Source: Ricinus communis
Lineage: Eukaryota > Streptophyta > Magnoliopsida > Malpighiales > Euphorbiaceae
Assembly (NCBI RefSeq): GCF_019578655.1
Contig: NC_063264.1
Coordinates: 27,117,688 to 27,181,687, forward strand
DNA length: 64,000 bases
Reading direction: 5' to 3'
This document shows positions 12,613 through 25,300 of this stretch, piece by piece. The notes under the pieces are model-generated. The model worked only from the letters and a program-made list of their open reading frames with translations, had not been told where the DNA came from and ran no database searches. The position numbers were made by a program, and so were the translations under genes. How positions within the stretch are numbered: position 1 is the stretch's first letter; the number at the start of each line of letters is the position of its first letter.

Positions 12613-14121
12613 ATGACTAAAAGGATGTTGCAAAAAGGATATGAGGCATTCTTGGCATATGCCATTGATACAGAAAAGGAAGGGCATAAACTTGATAGTC
12701 TTCCTGTGGTAAATGAGTTTGCATATGTATTTCTAGAATATCTTCCAAGGTTGCCACTAGATAGAGATGTTGAGTTTAGCATTGACTTACAGCCGGGGAC
12801 CACTCCTCTTTATCAAGCTCTATATAGAATGGCTTCAGCTAAATTGAAAGAACTAAAGGTACAATTCCAAGAATTACTTGATAAAGGCTACATTAGGCCT
12901 AGTGTATCACCTTGGGGAGCACCAATTTTGTTTGTTAAAAAGAAGGATGACACTATAAGATTGTGTATTGATTATAAAAAATTGAATAAGATGATAGTTT
13001 ACAACAAATATCCATTGCCACGTATTGATAATTTATTTGATCAATTACAAGAAGCTTAGGTATTTTTTAAGATTGATTTAAGATCTGGGTATCACTAATT
13101 GAAGATTAAGAAAGCAGATGTTCCTAAAACATCATTTAGAACTCGATACAGCCATTACGAATTTTTAGTAATGTTGTTTGGGTTAACTAATGCTTCAGCT
13201 GCATTCATGGACTTGATGAATAGGGTATCCAAGCCTTATTTAGATAGTTTTATAATTGTGTTTATAGATGAGATTGTGGTGTATTCACGAACAGAGGAGT
13301 AACATACAAAGCACTTGAGGATTGTATTACAAACATTGAGAGATAGGCAATTGTATGCCAATTCGAGCAAGTGTGAGTTTTGGCTGGAGAAAGTGGTATT
13401 TTTAGGGCATATAATTTCATCCATGGGAGTATATGTTGATCCGAAGAAAATTGAAGTGATTGTTAGTTGGAAACAACCTACCAATGTGCATAAGGTACGT
13501 AGTTTTTTAGGATTAGTAGGCTATTATAAGAGGTTTATGCAAAAATTCTCTATCGTTGCTTCACCTTTGATAAATTTATTGAGGAAGAATGTGAAGTTTG
13601 TCTGGAATAAAGAATGTGAAGGCAAGTTTAATGAACTGAAGGCATGCTTAACTTCAGCACCAGTGTTGACACTACTAATGTTAGGGTAGGAATATGTTGT
13701 GCACAGTGATGCTTCCAAAAATGGTTTGGATTGTGTATTGATGCAACAAGGTAAGGTTATAGCATATGCCTCTTGAAAATTAAGACCATATGAGTTGAAT
13801 TATCCTACACATGACCTTGAGTTAGCATCCGTTGTTTTTTCTTTAAAGATTTGGAGGCATTATATGTATGGCGACAAGTGCCAGATTTTCACACACCATA
13901 AGAGTTTGAAATACCTATTAAGCCAAAAGGAGTTGAATTTGAGGCAAAGAAGATGTGTTGAGTTATTAAAGGATTACAATTGCACCATTGAGTATCACCT
14001 AAGGAAAGCTAATGTGGTAGATGCACTTAGCATGAAGTCCTCATGTAACTTATCTTATATTCATACTATGAGAATTCAATTGTTACTTGAGTTGAAGGCA
14101 TTAAATGTAGAGTTAGCTTAG
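12613..14121 (+). pseudogene. Ty3/gypsy reverse transcriptase and RNase H
   Basis: Blocks in order: [70 protein letters not shown], then the catalytic box as FIDEIVVYS instead of FIDDI, so one catalytic Asp has become Glu. It continues with [11 protein letters not shown] and [14 protein letters not shown], then RNase H (VHSDASKNGLDCVLMQQ and [19 protein letters not shown]). Stops at about 13057, 13116, 13300, 13687 and 13774 break the frame. Confidence 0.88.
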
Positions 14122-14269
14122 GGCGAGAATGGAGCATTGCTAGCCACTTTGAAGGTTCGACCAGTGCTAATTGATAGAATCAAAGAGGCACAGGGCTAAG
14201 ATGAGCAATTGGTGAAAATCAAGGAACAAGTCCAACAAGGTAACAAGGTAGACTTTATGATCTCAATGA

Positions 14270-14745
14270 ATGATATTTTGCTTTATGGGGGTAGATTGTG
14301 TACCTAATGTTGAAGTTCTTAAAAGGGAGATAATGGAGGAAGCACACAATTTAGCATATGTCATGCATCCGGGGAGCACTAAAATGTACCACACCTTGAA
14401 GGATAATTATTGGTGGCTGGGGATGAAGAAGAATATTACAGAGTTTGTGATAAATGTTTAGTATGCCAACAAGTTAAAGCAGAACACCAACATCCAGTAG
14501 GAACATTGCAACCTCTTCCTATTCCTGAATGAAAATGGGAGCATATTACTATAAACTTTGTGATAGGATTGCCTAGGATCCAATAGGCACATAATGTTGT
14601 TTGGGTGATTGTGGATAGATTAACCAAGTCAGCTCACTTTTTCACTGTAAAGGTGAATAACTCGTTGGATAAACTTGTTGAAACCTATGTTCAGAAGATA
14701 ATTAGATTGCATGGTGTTCCTTTTTCTATTGTATCAGATCGTGCC
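14270..14745 (+). pseudogene. Ty3/gypsy integrase, truncated by the repeat array
   Basis: The zinc-binding region reads AHNLAYVMHPGSTKMYHTLK and NYWWLGMKKNITEFV, then VCQQVKAEHQHPVG. The core starts with INFVIGLPR (first catalytic Asp changed to Asn) and reads VDRLTKSAHFFTVK, then IIRLHGVPFSIVSDR. Right after the second conserved Asp the sequence switches to GTGCCTAGAGGAACAA, the edge of the repeat array. The final catalytic Glu and the C-terminal domain are missing. Confidence 0.85.
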
Positions 14746-16090
14746 TAGAGGAACAATAAAGGATAAAGATCCCAATGGTGCAAATCTTGAATCAGAATAT
14801 TTGGGCATGCCTCAATACTCGACATTCCCTCTTTCCTCTAAAAGATTTGTCTGCGATCATTTAGAAAATGACATCAATACTCAATCAACTAATTTTCTTT
14901 ATTCACATTTGTCCAAGAATTGGATCGGTGCCTATGATTTCTGCTTCCATGCTCTTTAACTCAACACTCGTGTTTATGCTCGCCAAATAAAACCAAATCA
15001 TCATACTATACATAGATTAGAAAGGGACGAATAGAAAAAATGAAGAAATGAGGTCATAGGTATGATTTTGGATCCAATAAGAAAAGAAATCACAAGTTCT
15101 TTATTCTTTTCCATATGACTAAGTGTAAGGATAAAATAGAGCTAATTTAAGCACAAGGATAGAGAAAGAGCACAAAAGAGAGGAAGCACTTGAGCGATAA
15201 GTCTATGTTCGATAGTGCGAGCCTTGATAAGTCTACGAGGTTCTTAAAAGAACCGATAACTTGATTTCCCGTAATGTAGAAGATCAAAATAATATGCTTA
15301 CTAGGCTCAAATATTCAGTTGCATGCAGTTTTCATTGTGCGAAAGCCCTCATTTCATAAGAAGAAGAAACTACAAGCTAAAATATGAATACATAAATAAA
15401 TAAAGAAAGATGAATTAACTAAAGTCAAACTAAGAATCAAAGAGGAGTTGACTGGTCCACAACTCTCGTAGTCCTATATTTCTTGAGCCAACTTAAGGAA
15501 AACAAGGGAAAATTCGTGTGGATTTGCATCTCGTGCTGCTTGATCTTCAAGTCATGCCCCAATTACACCGAGCAAGCCTGTTAATTGCATTCCCATGATT
15601 CCTAATCGAAAACAAGGGGAAATTCGAGTGGGCATACAGAATAACACTCTGGCCCAAATTACTACATTATATATGTCATAAACATCAAAACGCATGCAGT
15701 CCCGCATATGGATTAATTGAAAGCAACATGGTTTCTCTCTTATGCGTGTAGATTTGGGTCTCCTCTTGCTTGATGATCAAGTCACGCCCCAAGGGGAGAT
15801 TAGAAAGAGAGGCACAAAAGAGATGAAAAAAATCAAGAACCAAAAAGGAGTTGACTGGTAAAAACTATTGTAGTCCTAAATTTTATGAGCGAGCTTAACG
15901 AAAATAAAGGAAAATTCGTGTGGGCCTATCTAACAACACTTCAGCCCAAATTACTTCCTTATATGTGTCATAAACATCAAAACGTGTGCATTCCTGCTTG
16001 GATTAATATAAACCAACATGGTTTCTTCCTTATGCTTGTGAATCTAGGTCTCGTCTTACTTAATTATCAAGTCACGCTCCAATGCCATGT
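14741..16090 (+). repeat. Array block 1, forward units
   Basis: The first unit starts at 14741 and keeps landmarks A to E, then has a deletion inside F near 15520. It is followed by a second F-G segment (15600-15790) and a third piece that jumps from B-like sequence straight to E-F (15800-16090). The block therefore holds one nearly full unit and two internally deleted ones. Confidence 0.75.
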
Positions 16091-17160
16091 TTCTTTTATG
16101 CGTCTCTTTCTAATCTTTGTCTAGTATGATGGTTTGGTTTTACTTAGGGAGTATGTAGGCACGAGCCCACCTGTTGACACAATGATTAATATAAGGAATC
16201 ATAGGAATGCAATTGACAAGCTTGACCAATGACATTCGGGCTTAGCTTGATGATCATGCAGGACGAGACATAAATCCACTCGCATAAGGGAGGAATCATA
16301 TTATTTTCAACTAATAAAAGCATAATACAATTGGGAATGCGAGTCTTTTGACGTTTAGGATGCATATAATGAAGTAATTTTGTTCAGAGTGTTATTAGGT
16401 AGGTCCATGCGAATTTCCCCTTGTATTCTTTAAGTTGGTTCTTAAAATTTGAGACTATGAAGAGTTGTTGACCAGTCAACACCTCTCTAGTTCTTGATTT
16501 GATTTTTGTTTATTCATCTTTCTTTATTTGTTTATTCATATTTAGCTTCTAGTTTCTTCTTATGGAATAAGGGCTTTCGTACTATAAAACCCACATGCAA
16601 GCGAATACTTAAGGCTAATGAGCATATTATTTCAATTTTCTATCTTACGAGAAATTAAGTTAATGCGTTCTTTCAAGAACATTGCGGACTTATGAACATT
16701 CGCGCTAGCAAGCATAGACTTATCGCTCACGTCCTTCCTTTCTTTTGTGTTCTTTGTTTATCCTTGCGTTTAAATCAATTCGATTTAATTCTTATGCTTA
16801 GCTGTATGGAAGAGAACAAAGAACGTTTGATTTCTTTCCTTATCGGATATGAAATCCTATCTATTTAATCATTTTGTTTGTATCTTTTGTGCCTCTCTTT
16901 CTAATCTCTGTATAGTATGATGGTTTGGTTTTATTTGGGGAGCATATACACGAGTGTTGAGTGAAAGTGCGTAGAAGTGGCAATCATAGGCACAGATCCA
17001 ATGCTTGAACAAATGCAAAGGAAGAAAATTAGCTCATCAAGTATTGATATCATTCTCCAAATGATCGCGAACGAATCTTTTGGAGGAAAGAGAGAATGAC
17101 AAGGATCGAGGCATGACCAAATATTCCAATTCAGGATTTGCACCATTGGGGTCTCCATCA
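16090..17160 (-). repeat. Array block 2, inverted unit
   Basis: Around 16090 the orientation flips: a reverse-complement B mark (CTAGTATGATGGTTTGG) follows forward F sequence. A reverse A mark comes at 16169, then reverse F, E, D, C and B, and a reverse A region ending at about 17160 (GGGGTCTCCATCATGAC). There it meets a forward unit. Confidence 0.75.
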
Positions 17161-20100
17161 TGACTGTAGCTTCCACGCGCTTTCACTCAAACACTCTCAT
17201 GTTTATGCTCGCCAAATAAAACCAAACCATCATACTAGACAGAGATTAGAAAGAGACGCAAAAAAGAAATGAATAGAATGAGAACGTAGGTAGGATTACG
17301 AATCTGATAAGGAAAGAAAGTACAAGTTCTTTATTCTCTTCCATATGGCTAAGCGTAAGGGTCAAATCGAATTTATTTAAACACAAGAGTAGAAAAAGAA
17401 TAGAAAAGAAAGAAAAACATGAGCGATAAATCCAGGTTTGCTAGCATGAGCCTTCATAAGTCTGCAAAGTTCTTGAAAGAAACCATAACTTAATTTTTTG
17501 CAATGTAGAAGATTGAAATAATATGCTTACTAGCCTGAAATATTTGGTTCCATGCGGTTTTCATAGTGCGAAAGCCCTCATTCTATAATAAGAAGAAAGT
17601 ACAAGAAAAATATGAATAAATAAATCAAGAACTGGAGAGGAGTTGACTGCTCAACAACTATTATTGTCCCAAATATTATGAGCCACCTTAACGAAAATAA
17701 GGAGAAATTCGCATGGGACTACCTAATAACACTCCAGCGCAAATTAATTTATTAAATGCGTCCTAAACATTGAAACCCGTGCATTCTCGCTTAGATTAAT
17801 CAAAAGAATTTATCTCTTAATCTCATGGATTTACGTCTCATTCTGCTTGATCATCAAGTCACTCTCTAACGCCACCAATCAAGCATGTCAATTTCGTTCC
17901 CATGATTCCTTACGCCAATCCTTGTGTTATTATGAGTCCTAGTGCCTAGAGAAATAAGGAAAGATGGAGATTCCAATGTTGAAAATATTGACTCGGTATA
18001 TTGGGGCGTACCTCGATTCTTGTCGTTTCCTCTTTTCTCTAGAAGATTCGTCTACGATCATTTGTAAAATGATATCAATACTCAGTCAATTAATTTTCTT
18101 TTCTCGCATATGTCCAAGCATTGGGCCATTGCTTATGATTGTTACTTCCACGCGCTTTCACTTGACATTCGTGTTTATGCTCCCTAAATAAAACCAAACT
18201 ATCATACTAAAGAAAGATTAAAAAGAGGGGCACAAAAGAGATGGACAAAATGATTACAGAGGTAGGATTAAGGAAAAAGTCAAAATTTCTTTGTTCTCTT
18301 CCATACGATTAAGCGTAAGGATCAAACCGAATTGATTTCCAATCTTTGTATCATTAGGAGTCCTCGTGCTTAGAGGAACATGGAATGATGGAAATCCAAT
18401 GGTGCAAATCCTGAATTGAAATATTGGGGTGTGCCTCGATTCTTGTCATTCCATCTTTACTTCAAAAGATTTGTTTGCGATCATTCTGAGAATTACACGA
18501 ATATTGGATCAAGTAATTTTCTTTCTTCGTATTTGTCAAAGCATTGGATTGATGCCTATGACTGCTGCTTCCATGCACTTTCAATCAACACTCGTGTTTG
18601 TGCTCCTAAATAAAAGTAAAATATCAAACTAGATACATATTAGAAAGAGTGGTACAAAAGAATAGAACAAAAATGAGAACATAGGTAGGATTTCGGATCT
18701 GATAAGGAAAAAAATCACAAGTTCTTTGTTCTCTTCCATATGACTAAGCAAAAGGATGAAATCGAATTGATTTAATTACAAGGATAAACAAAGAACATAA
18801 AAGAAAGGAAGGACGTGAGCGATATGTCTAGGTTCACTAGCACGAGTCTTTATAAGTCCGCAAGGTTCATGAAAGAACCCATAACTTGATTTTCCTTAAG
18901 GTAGAAGACTAAAATAATATGCTCACTAGCCTCAAATATTCAGTTGCATGCATTTTTCATAGCGTGAAACACCTTATTCCATAAGAAGAATAAACTACAA
19001 GCTAAATATGAATAAATAAATATAGAAAGATAAATAAAGTAAAGTCCAACTTAAGAACTAGAAAGGAGTTGATTGGTTAACAACTCTCGTAGTCCTAAAT
19101 TTTATGAGCCAGCTTAAAGAAAACAAAGAAAAATTTGCATGGGCCTACCTAATAAACTCTAGCCAAAATTACTTCATCATTTATGTCCCAAACATCAATA
19201 TGCACATATTCCTACTTGGATTAATCAAAAGCAACATGGTTTCTCCATTACGCGAGTGGATTTATATCTCTTCCTACTTGATCATTAAGTCATGCCTCAA
19301 TACCACCGCCCATGATTCCTTAGGCCAATCCTTGTTTCATCAAGACTCGTCGTGCCCAAAGGAATAAGAAATGAGAGGAACAAGGAATCATGGAGATTCC
19401 AAAAGTGCAAATCCTCAATTAGAATATTAGGGCGTACCATGATTCTAGTCATTCTGTCTTTCCTCCAGAAGATTCCTCCGCGATCATTCGAAGAATGATT
19501 TCAATACTCAACCAACTAATTTTGTTTCTTCGCATTTGTCCAAGTATTGGATCAGTGCCTATGATTGCCTCCTCTACACTCTTTCACTCAACACTCATGG
19601 TTATGCTCCTAAAATAAAATGAAACCATCATACTAGACAGAGATTAGATAGAGAGGCCCAAAAGAAATGAACAAAATGAGAACATAGGTAGGATTTCAAA
19701 TATGATAAGGAAAGAAATCATAAGTTATTGGTTCTCTTCTATATGGCTAAGAATCAAATGAAAAAATAGAATTGATTTAAACAAAAGGGTAAGAATCAAA
19801 TAGAAGTGATTTAAACACAAGAGTAGAGAAAGAACACAATAGAAAGGAAGGACGTGCCACCTGAAAAACTTATCAATTGCATTCCTATAATTCCTTACGC
19901 CAATCCTTGTGTCATCAAGAGTTATCATGCCTAGAGGTATAAGAAATGAGAGGAATAAGGAATGATGGAGACTCCAATGGTGTAATCCTGAATCGAAATA
20001 TTGAGGCATGCTGCTATTCTAGTCGTTCCCTCTTTCCTCAAGAAGATTCATCCTCGATCATTCGAAAAATGATATCAATACTCGACCAATTAATTTTCTT

Positions 20101-21690
20101 TCTTCGCATTTGTTTAGCATTAGATCAGTGCATATGATTGCATCTTCCACGCTCTTTCACTCAACACTCATGGTTATGCTCCTCAAATAAAATGAAACCA
20201 TCATACTAGACAAAGATTAGACAGAGAGGCCCAAAAGAAATGAACAAAATGAGAACATATGTAGGATTTCAGATCCGATAAGGAAATAATTCATAAGTTC
20301 TTTGTGCTATTCCATACGGCTAAGCATAAGGATCAAATAGAATTGATTTAAACACAAGGGTAAGAATCAAATAGAATTGATTTAAACACAAGGATAGAGA
20401 AAGAACACAAAAGAAAGGAAGGACGTGAGTGATAAGTCTGTGTTCGCTAGCGCGAGACTTGATAAGTCTTCAAGGTACTTGAAAGAACCAATAACTTAAT
20501 TTCTTACAAGGTAGAAGACTGAAATAATATGCTCACTAGCCTTAAATATTCGGTTGCATATGGTTTTCTTAGTGCGAAAATCCTCATTCCATAGAGGAAG
20601 AAACTAAAGTCGCATGGGCCTACCTAATAACACTCTGACCCTAATTACTTTATTATATGCGTCCTAAACATCAAAATGCTCGCATTCCAAATTTTATTAC
20701 GCTTGGATTAATTGGAAACAACATGATCTCTCCCTTTCGCGTGTGGATTTACATCTCATCATGCTTGATCATTAAGCTAAGCCCCAATGCCACCGGTCAA
20801 ACTTATCAATTGCGTTCCCATGATTCCTTCCGCCAACCCTTGTGTCATCAAGAGTCCTTCTGCTCATAGGAACAAGGAATGATGGAGATCGTAATGGTGC
20901 AAATCCTAAATTGAAATATTTGGACGTGCTTCAGTTCACGTTGTTCCTTCTTTCCTCTAAAAGATTCGTCTATAATCATTCAAAAAATGATATCAATACT
21001 TCATCAACTAATTTTTTTTTCTTTGCATTTGTTCAAACATTGGATCGGTGCCTATGATTGCCTCTTCCACGGGCTTTCACTCAACACTCGCGTTCCCATA
21101 ATTCCTTAAAGAAAACATAAAAATTCACGCGGGCATACCTAATAACACTCCGGCCCAATGTGCTTCATTATATGCCTCTCACACATCAGAACACGCTCAT
21201 TCCCACTTGGATTTGATTTCTCCCTTACGTGCGCAGATTTATATCTCATCCCGCTTGATCATCAAGTTGAGCCCTAATGCCATCGGTCAAGCTTGTACAA
21301 TGCATTCTCATGATTGCTTACACGAATCTTTGTATAATTAGGAGTCCTTGTGCCTAGAGGAACAAGAAATGATGGAGACCCCAATGTTTCAAATCCTGAA
21401 TCAAAATATTTGGTCAGGCCTCAATTCTCAATGTTCCCTCTTTCCTCCAAGAAATTCGTCCGTGATCATCCGGAGAATAATATCAATATTTGATCAACTA
21501 ATTTTTTTTTTCGCATTTTTCCAATCTTGGATCGGTGCCTATGATACGCACTTGCACTCAATACTTGTGTTTATGCTCCTTAATAAAATGATTTGAAAGA
21601 GAGGCACAAAAGAGACGAACAAAATGATTACATAAATAGGATTTCAGATCCAATAAGGAAAGAAATCAAAATTATTTTGTGCTCTTAATT
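17160..21690 (+). repeat. Array block 3, forward units
   Basis: Six or seven head-to-tail forward units, with A marks near 17943, 18369, 19352, 19926, 20858 and 21350. The spacings of 983 and 932 bp represent near-complete units; 426, 574 and 492 bp represent units with internal deletions. Copies are clearly diverged from each other, so this is an old array. Confidence 0.78.
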
Positions 21691-22010
21691 TTTTTCTTAT
21701 TTTCGTTACACTAGCTCTTAAAATTTGGAACTACAAGAGTTGTTGACTAGTCAACTCCGCTCTAGTTCTAGACTTGACTTTAGTTTATTCATCTTTATTT
21801 ATTTATTTATTCATATTTAGCTTCTAGTTTTTTCCTTTTATGGGATGAGGGCTTTTGCACTATAAAAATTGCATGCACCCGAATACTTGAGGCTAGTGAG
21901 CATAATATTTCAATTTTTTAACTTGCGAAAAATCAAGTTGTGGATTTTTTCAAGAACTTTGCGGAACACTCGCGCCAGCGAGCATAGACTTATTGCTCAT
22001 GTCTTTTGAT
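21690..22010 (-). repeat. Array block 4, short inverted segment
   Basis: At about 21690 the forward C region changes abruptly to reverse-complement E and D sequence (TTGACTAGTCAACTCC near 21748, then the D mark near 21980-22005). It ends where the organelle-like insert begins. Confidence 0.7.
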
Positions 22011-22395
22011 AAAGTACTTTCACGATTCAATCGTGTTTGGGGCCATAATCATTATGTATGAGAGATGGCCGAGTGGTTCAAGGGGTAACATTGGAACTAC
22101 TATGTAGGCTTTTATTTACTGAGGGTCTAAATCCCTCTCTTTCTATACTTTCACCTAATTTATCAATGTTATTGACTGTAATGTATAGTTAATACAAGTT
22201 TATATAACATAGAAAAGCAGGATGCCCAAGACGTGTACGTATGGGATGAACCAAATCCTCGTTAAATTTTATTTTTCCATTAAAGGGGGCTTCTACATGT
22301 TATGGAGTAACCCTTGTGAATGCTTAGACAGTATGAACTGTTCTTAATGTCAGTTGAGTACCTAGCTCTCTAATGGATTGACCTGGGATATTATT
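22010..22395 (+). mobile_element. Organelle-derived insert (NUPT/NUMT-like) within the array
   Basis: This stretch is unlike the repeat on either side. It contains a decayed plastid-type tRNA-Ser(GGA) at 22059-22145. Flanking parts (for example CACGATTCAATCGTGTTTGG near 22020 and GGATTGACCTGGGATATTAT near 22375) look like non-repeat organelle spacer, which I infer rather than recognise. Angiosperm mitochondria also carry a plastid-derived trnS-GGA, so the immediate donor may be plastid or mitochondrion. Confidence 0.6.
22059..22145 (+). tRNA. trnS-GGA: Plastid-type tRNA-Ser(GGA), degenerate copy
   Basis: 87 bases match the layout of plastid trnS-GGA: acceptor arm GAGAGATGG, D-arm GGCCGAGTGGTT, anticodon GGA within TTGGAAC, the long variable arm typical of tRNA-Ser, and the end CCCTCTCTTTC. 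Damage: the first acceptor base is T where plastid copies have G, and the T-loop TTCGAAT has become TCTAAAT. It is therefore very likely a non-functional nuclear copy. No CCA is encoded, as expected. Confidence 0.75.
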
Positions 22396-25300
22396 CTCTG
22401 AATGATCTAGTATTGATATCATTCTCCAAAGGATCATAGACGAATCTTTTGGAGAAAAGAGAGAACGACGAGAATCGAGGCACACCAAAATATTCTAATT
22501 CAAGATTTGGACCAATAGGATCTCCATTAATCCGTGTTCCTCTAGGCACAAGGGCACTTGATGAAATAAGGATTAGTATAAGGAATCATGGGAACACAAT
22601 TGACAAGCTTAACTAGTGGCATTGAGGCTTAGATTGATGATCATGCAGGACGAGACATAAATCCACTCGCGTAAGGGACAAATTATATTGTTTTGAATTA
22701 ATCCAAGCATAATACAATTGGGAATGCGAGTGTTTTGATGTTTGAGACGCATATAGTGAAGTAATTTGGTTTTGGGTATTATTAGGTAGGCCCGTGCAAA
22801 TTTTTCCTTATATTCGTTAAGGGGGTTATTAAAATTCGGGACTACGAGAGTTGTTGACTAGTCAACTCCTCTTTATTTCTTGATTTAAATTTAGTTTATT
22901 CATCTTTCTTTATTTATTTATTCATATTTAGCTTCTAGTTTCTTCTTTTTATGGAATGCGGGCTTTCGAACTATAAAAACTGCATGCAACTGAATACTTA
23001 AGGCTAATGAGCATATTATTTCAGTTTTCTACCTTACAAAAAATTAAATTATTGGTTCTTTCAAGAACTCTGGGGACTTATCAATAGTTGCGCTAGTGAG
23101 CATAGACTTATCGCTCACGTCCTTCCTTTCTTTTATGTTCTTTGTTTACCTATGCATTTAAATCAATTCGATTTGATTCTTAGCTATATGAAAGATAATA
23201 AAGAATTTCTTTCCTTATCAGATATGAAATCCTATCTATGTAATCATTTTATTTGTCTCTTTTGTGCCTTTCTTTCTAATCTATGTACAGTATGATCGTT
23301 TGTTTTTATTTGGGGAGCATAAACATGAGTATTGAGTGAAAATGTACGGAAGCAGCAATCATAGGCACCGATCTAATGTTTGGACAAATTCAAAGAAAGA
23401 AAATCAGTTGATTAAGTATTAGTATTGTTCTCCGATTGATTATGGACGAATCTTTTGGAGGAAAGAGCGAACGACGTGAACCGAGGCATGTCCAAATATT
23501 CTAATTCAGGATTTGCAGTCTCCATCATTCCTTGTTCCTCTAGGCATGAGAACTCCTAATGACACAAGGAATCATGGGAATGCGTTCGACAAGCTTGACT
23601 GGTGGCATTGGGGCTCAGCTTGATGATCAAGTAGGATGAGATGTAAAATCCGCACACATAAGGGAGAAATCATGTTGCTTTCGATTAGTCCAGGCGTAAT
23701 GCAAGCGAGAATGCAAGTGCTTTGATGTTTGGGATGCATATAATGAAATAGTTTACGTCAGAGTGTTATTATGTAAGCCTACGCAATTTTTCCCTTATTT
23801 TCATTAAGTTGGCTCATAAAATCTAGGACTATGAGAGTTGTTGACTAGTAAACTCCTTTCTAGTTCTTGATATGACTTTAGTTTATTCATTTTTTTTTGT
23901 ATTTATTTATTCACATTTAGCTACTAGTTTCTTCTTCTTATGGAATTAGGGTTGTCGCACTATGAAAATCACATGCAACTGAATATTTGAGGCTAGTGAG
24001 CATATTATTTATTTTCTACCTTGTAGAGAATTAAGTTATGGGTTTTTTTAAGAACTTTGCAGACTTATGAAGATTCGCACTAGCGAACCTAAACTTATTA
24101 CTCACATCCTTCCGTTCTTTGTTTACCCTTGCATTTAAATCAATTCGATTTGATCCCTACACTTAGCCGTATGGAAGAGAATAAAGAATTTATGATTATT
24201 TTCTTATTAGATCTAAAGTCATACTTATGTTCTCATTTTGTTCGTTTCTTTTATGCCTCTCTTTCTAATCTTTGTCTAGTATGATGGTTCAATTTTATTT
24301 GGGGAGCATAGACATGAGTATTTAGTGAAAACGCATGGAAACGATAATCATAGGCACCATTCTAATGCTTAGACAAATGCAAAGAAATAAAATTAGTTGA
24401 TCGAGTATTAAGGGAACAATGGGAATCTAAGCACGACCAAATTTTTTGATTCAAGATTTGCACTATTAGGGACTCCACCATCCCTTGTTCCTCTAGGCAC
24501 GAGAACTCTTGATGACACAAGGATGGGCATAAGGAATCATGGGAATGCATTTGGCAGGCTTGACCGGTGGAATTAGGGATTAGCCTGATGATTAAGTGGG
24601 ATGAGATGTAAATCTGCGCACATAAGGGAGAAATCATATTGCTTTTAATTAATCCAAGCGAGAATGAGAAGGTTTTGATGATTGGGAGGCATATAATGAA
24701 GTACATTGGGCTGGAGTGTTATTAAGAATGCACACATGAATTTTCCCATGTTTTTATTAAGGAATCATGTGAGCGTAATTAATAAGCTTGACTGGTGGCA
24801 TTCGATCGAGACTTGGTGATCAAACAGCGTGAGATGCAAATCCACTAGCGTAAGGGAGAAATCATGTTGCTTTCGATTAATCCAAGCGGGAATGCATGAT
24901 TTTTTTAATGTTTGGGACCCATATAATGAATTAGTTCTTACCATTGTGTTATTAGGTAGACCCATGTGAATTTCTCTTCTTTCGTTCATCTGTTTTCATA
25001 AAATTTGGGACTACGAGGGTTCTCTAGTTCTTGATTTGACTCTGGACTTATCAATCACATCCTTCCTTTCTTTTGTATTCTTTGTCTACCCTAGTGTTTA
25101 AATTAATTCGATTTGATCCTTACGCTTAGCCATGGAAGAGAATAAATTAGATACGAAATCCTACCTAGGTTCTCATTTGTTCGTTTCTTTTCTTCATCTC
25201 TTTCTAATCTATGTCTAGTATGATGGTTTGGTTTATTTGGCAAGCATAAAGATGAGTGTTGAGTTAAAGCGTGTGGAAGCAACAATTATAGACACCGATC

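Larger units (their letters stand above)
10441..14745 (+). mobile_element. Degenerate Ty3/gypsy retrotransposon, 3' truncated
   Basis: Gag, protease, reverse transcriptase, RNase H and the first part of integrase occur in the order typical of Ty3/gypsy, all on the + strand. Every domain is broken by stops or shifts, so the copy is dead. The 5' LTR and primer-binding site are not clear; 10440-11100 may be LTR or leader, which is uncertain. The 3' end is lost: reading stops inside the integrase core at about 14740, where the repeat array begins. No continuation of the integrase is found on the far side of the array. Confidence 0.88.

Noticed and set aside
14711..25285. Many 60-110 codon ORFs across the repeat array, several with similar proteins
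   Set aside because: They recur because the DNA repeats; they occur in various frames and orientations with no shared start or length and no domain, so they are not taken as genes.
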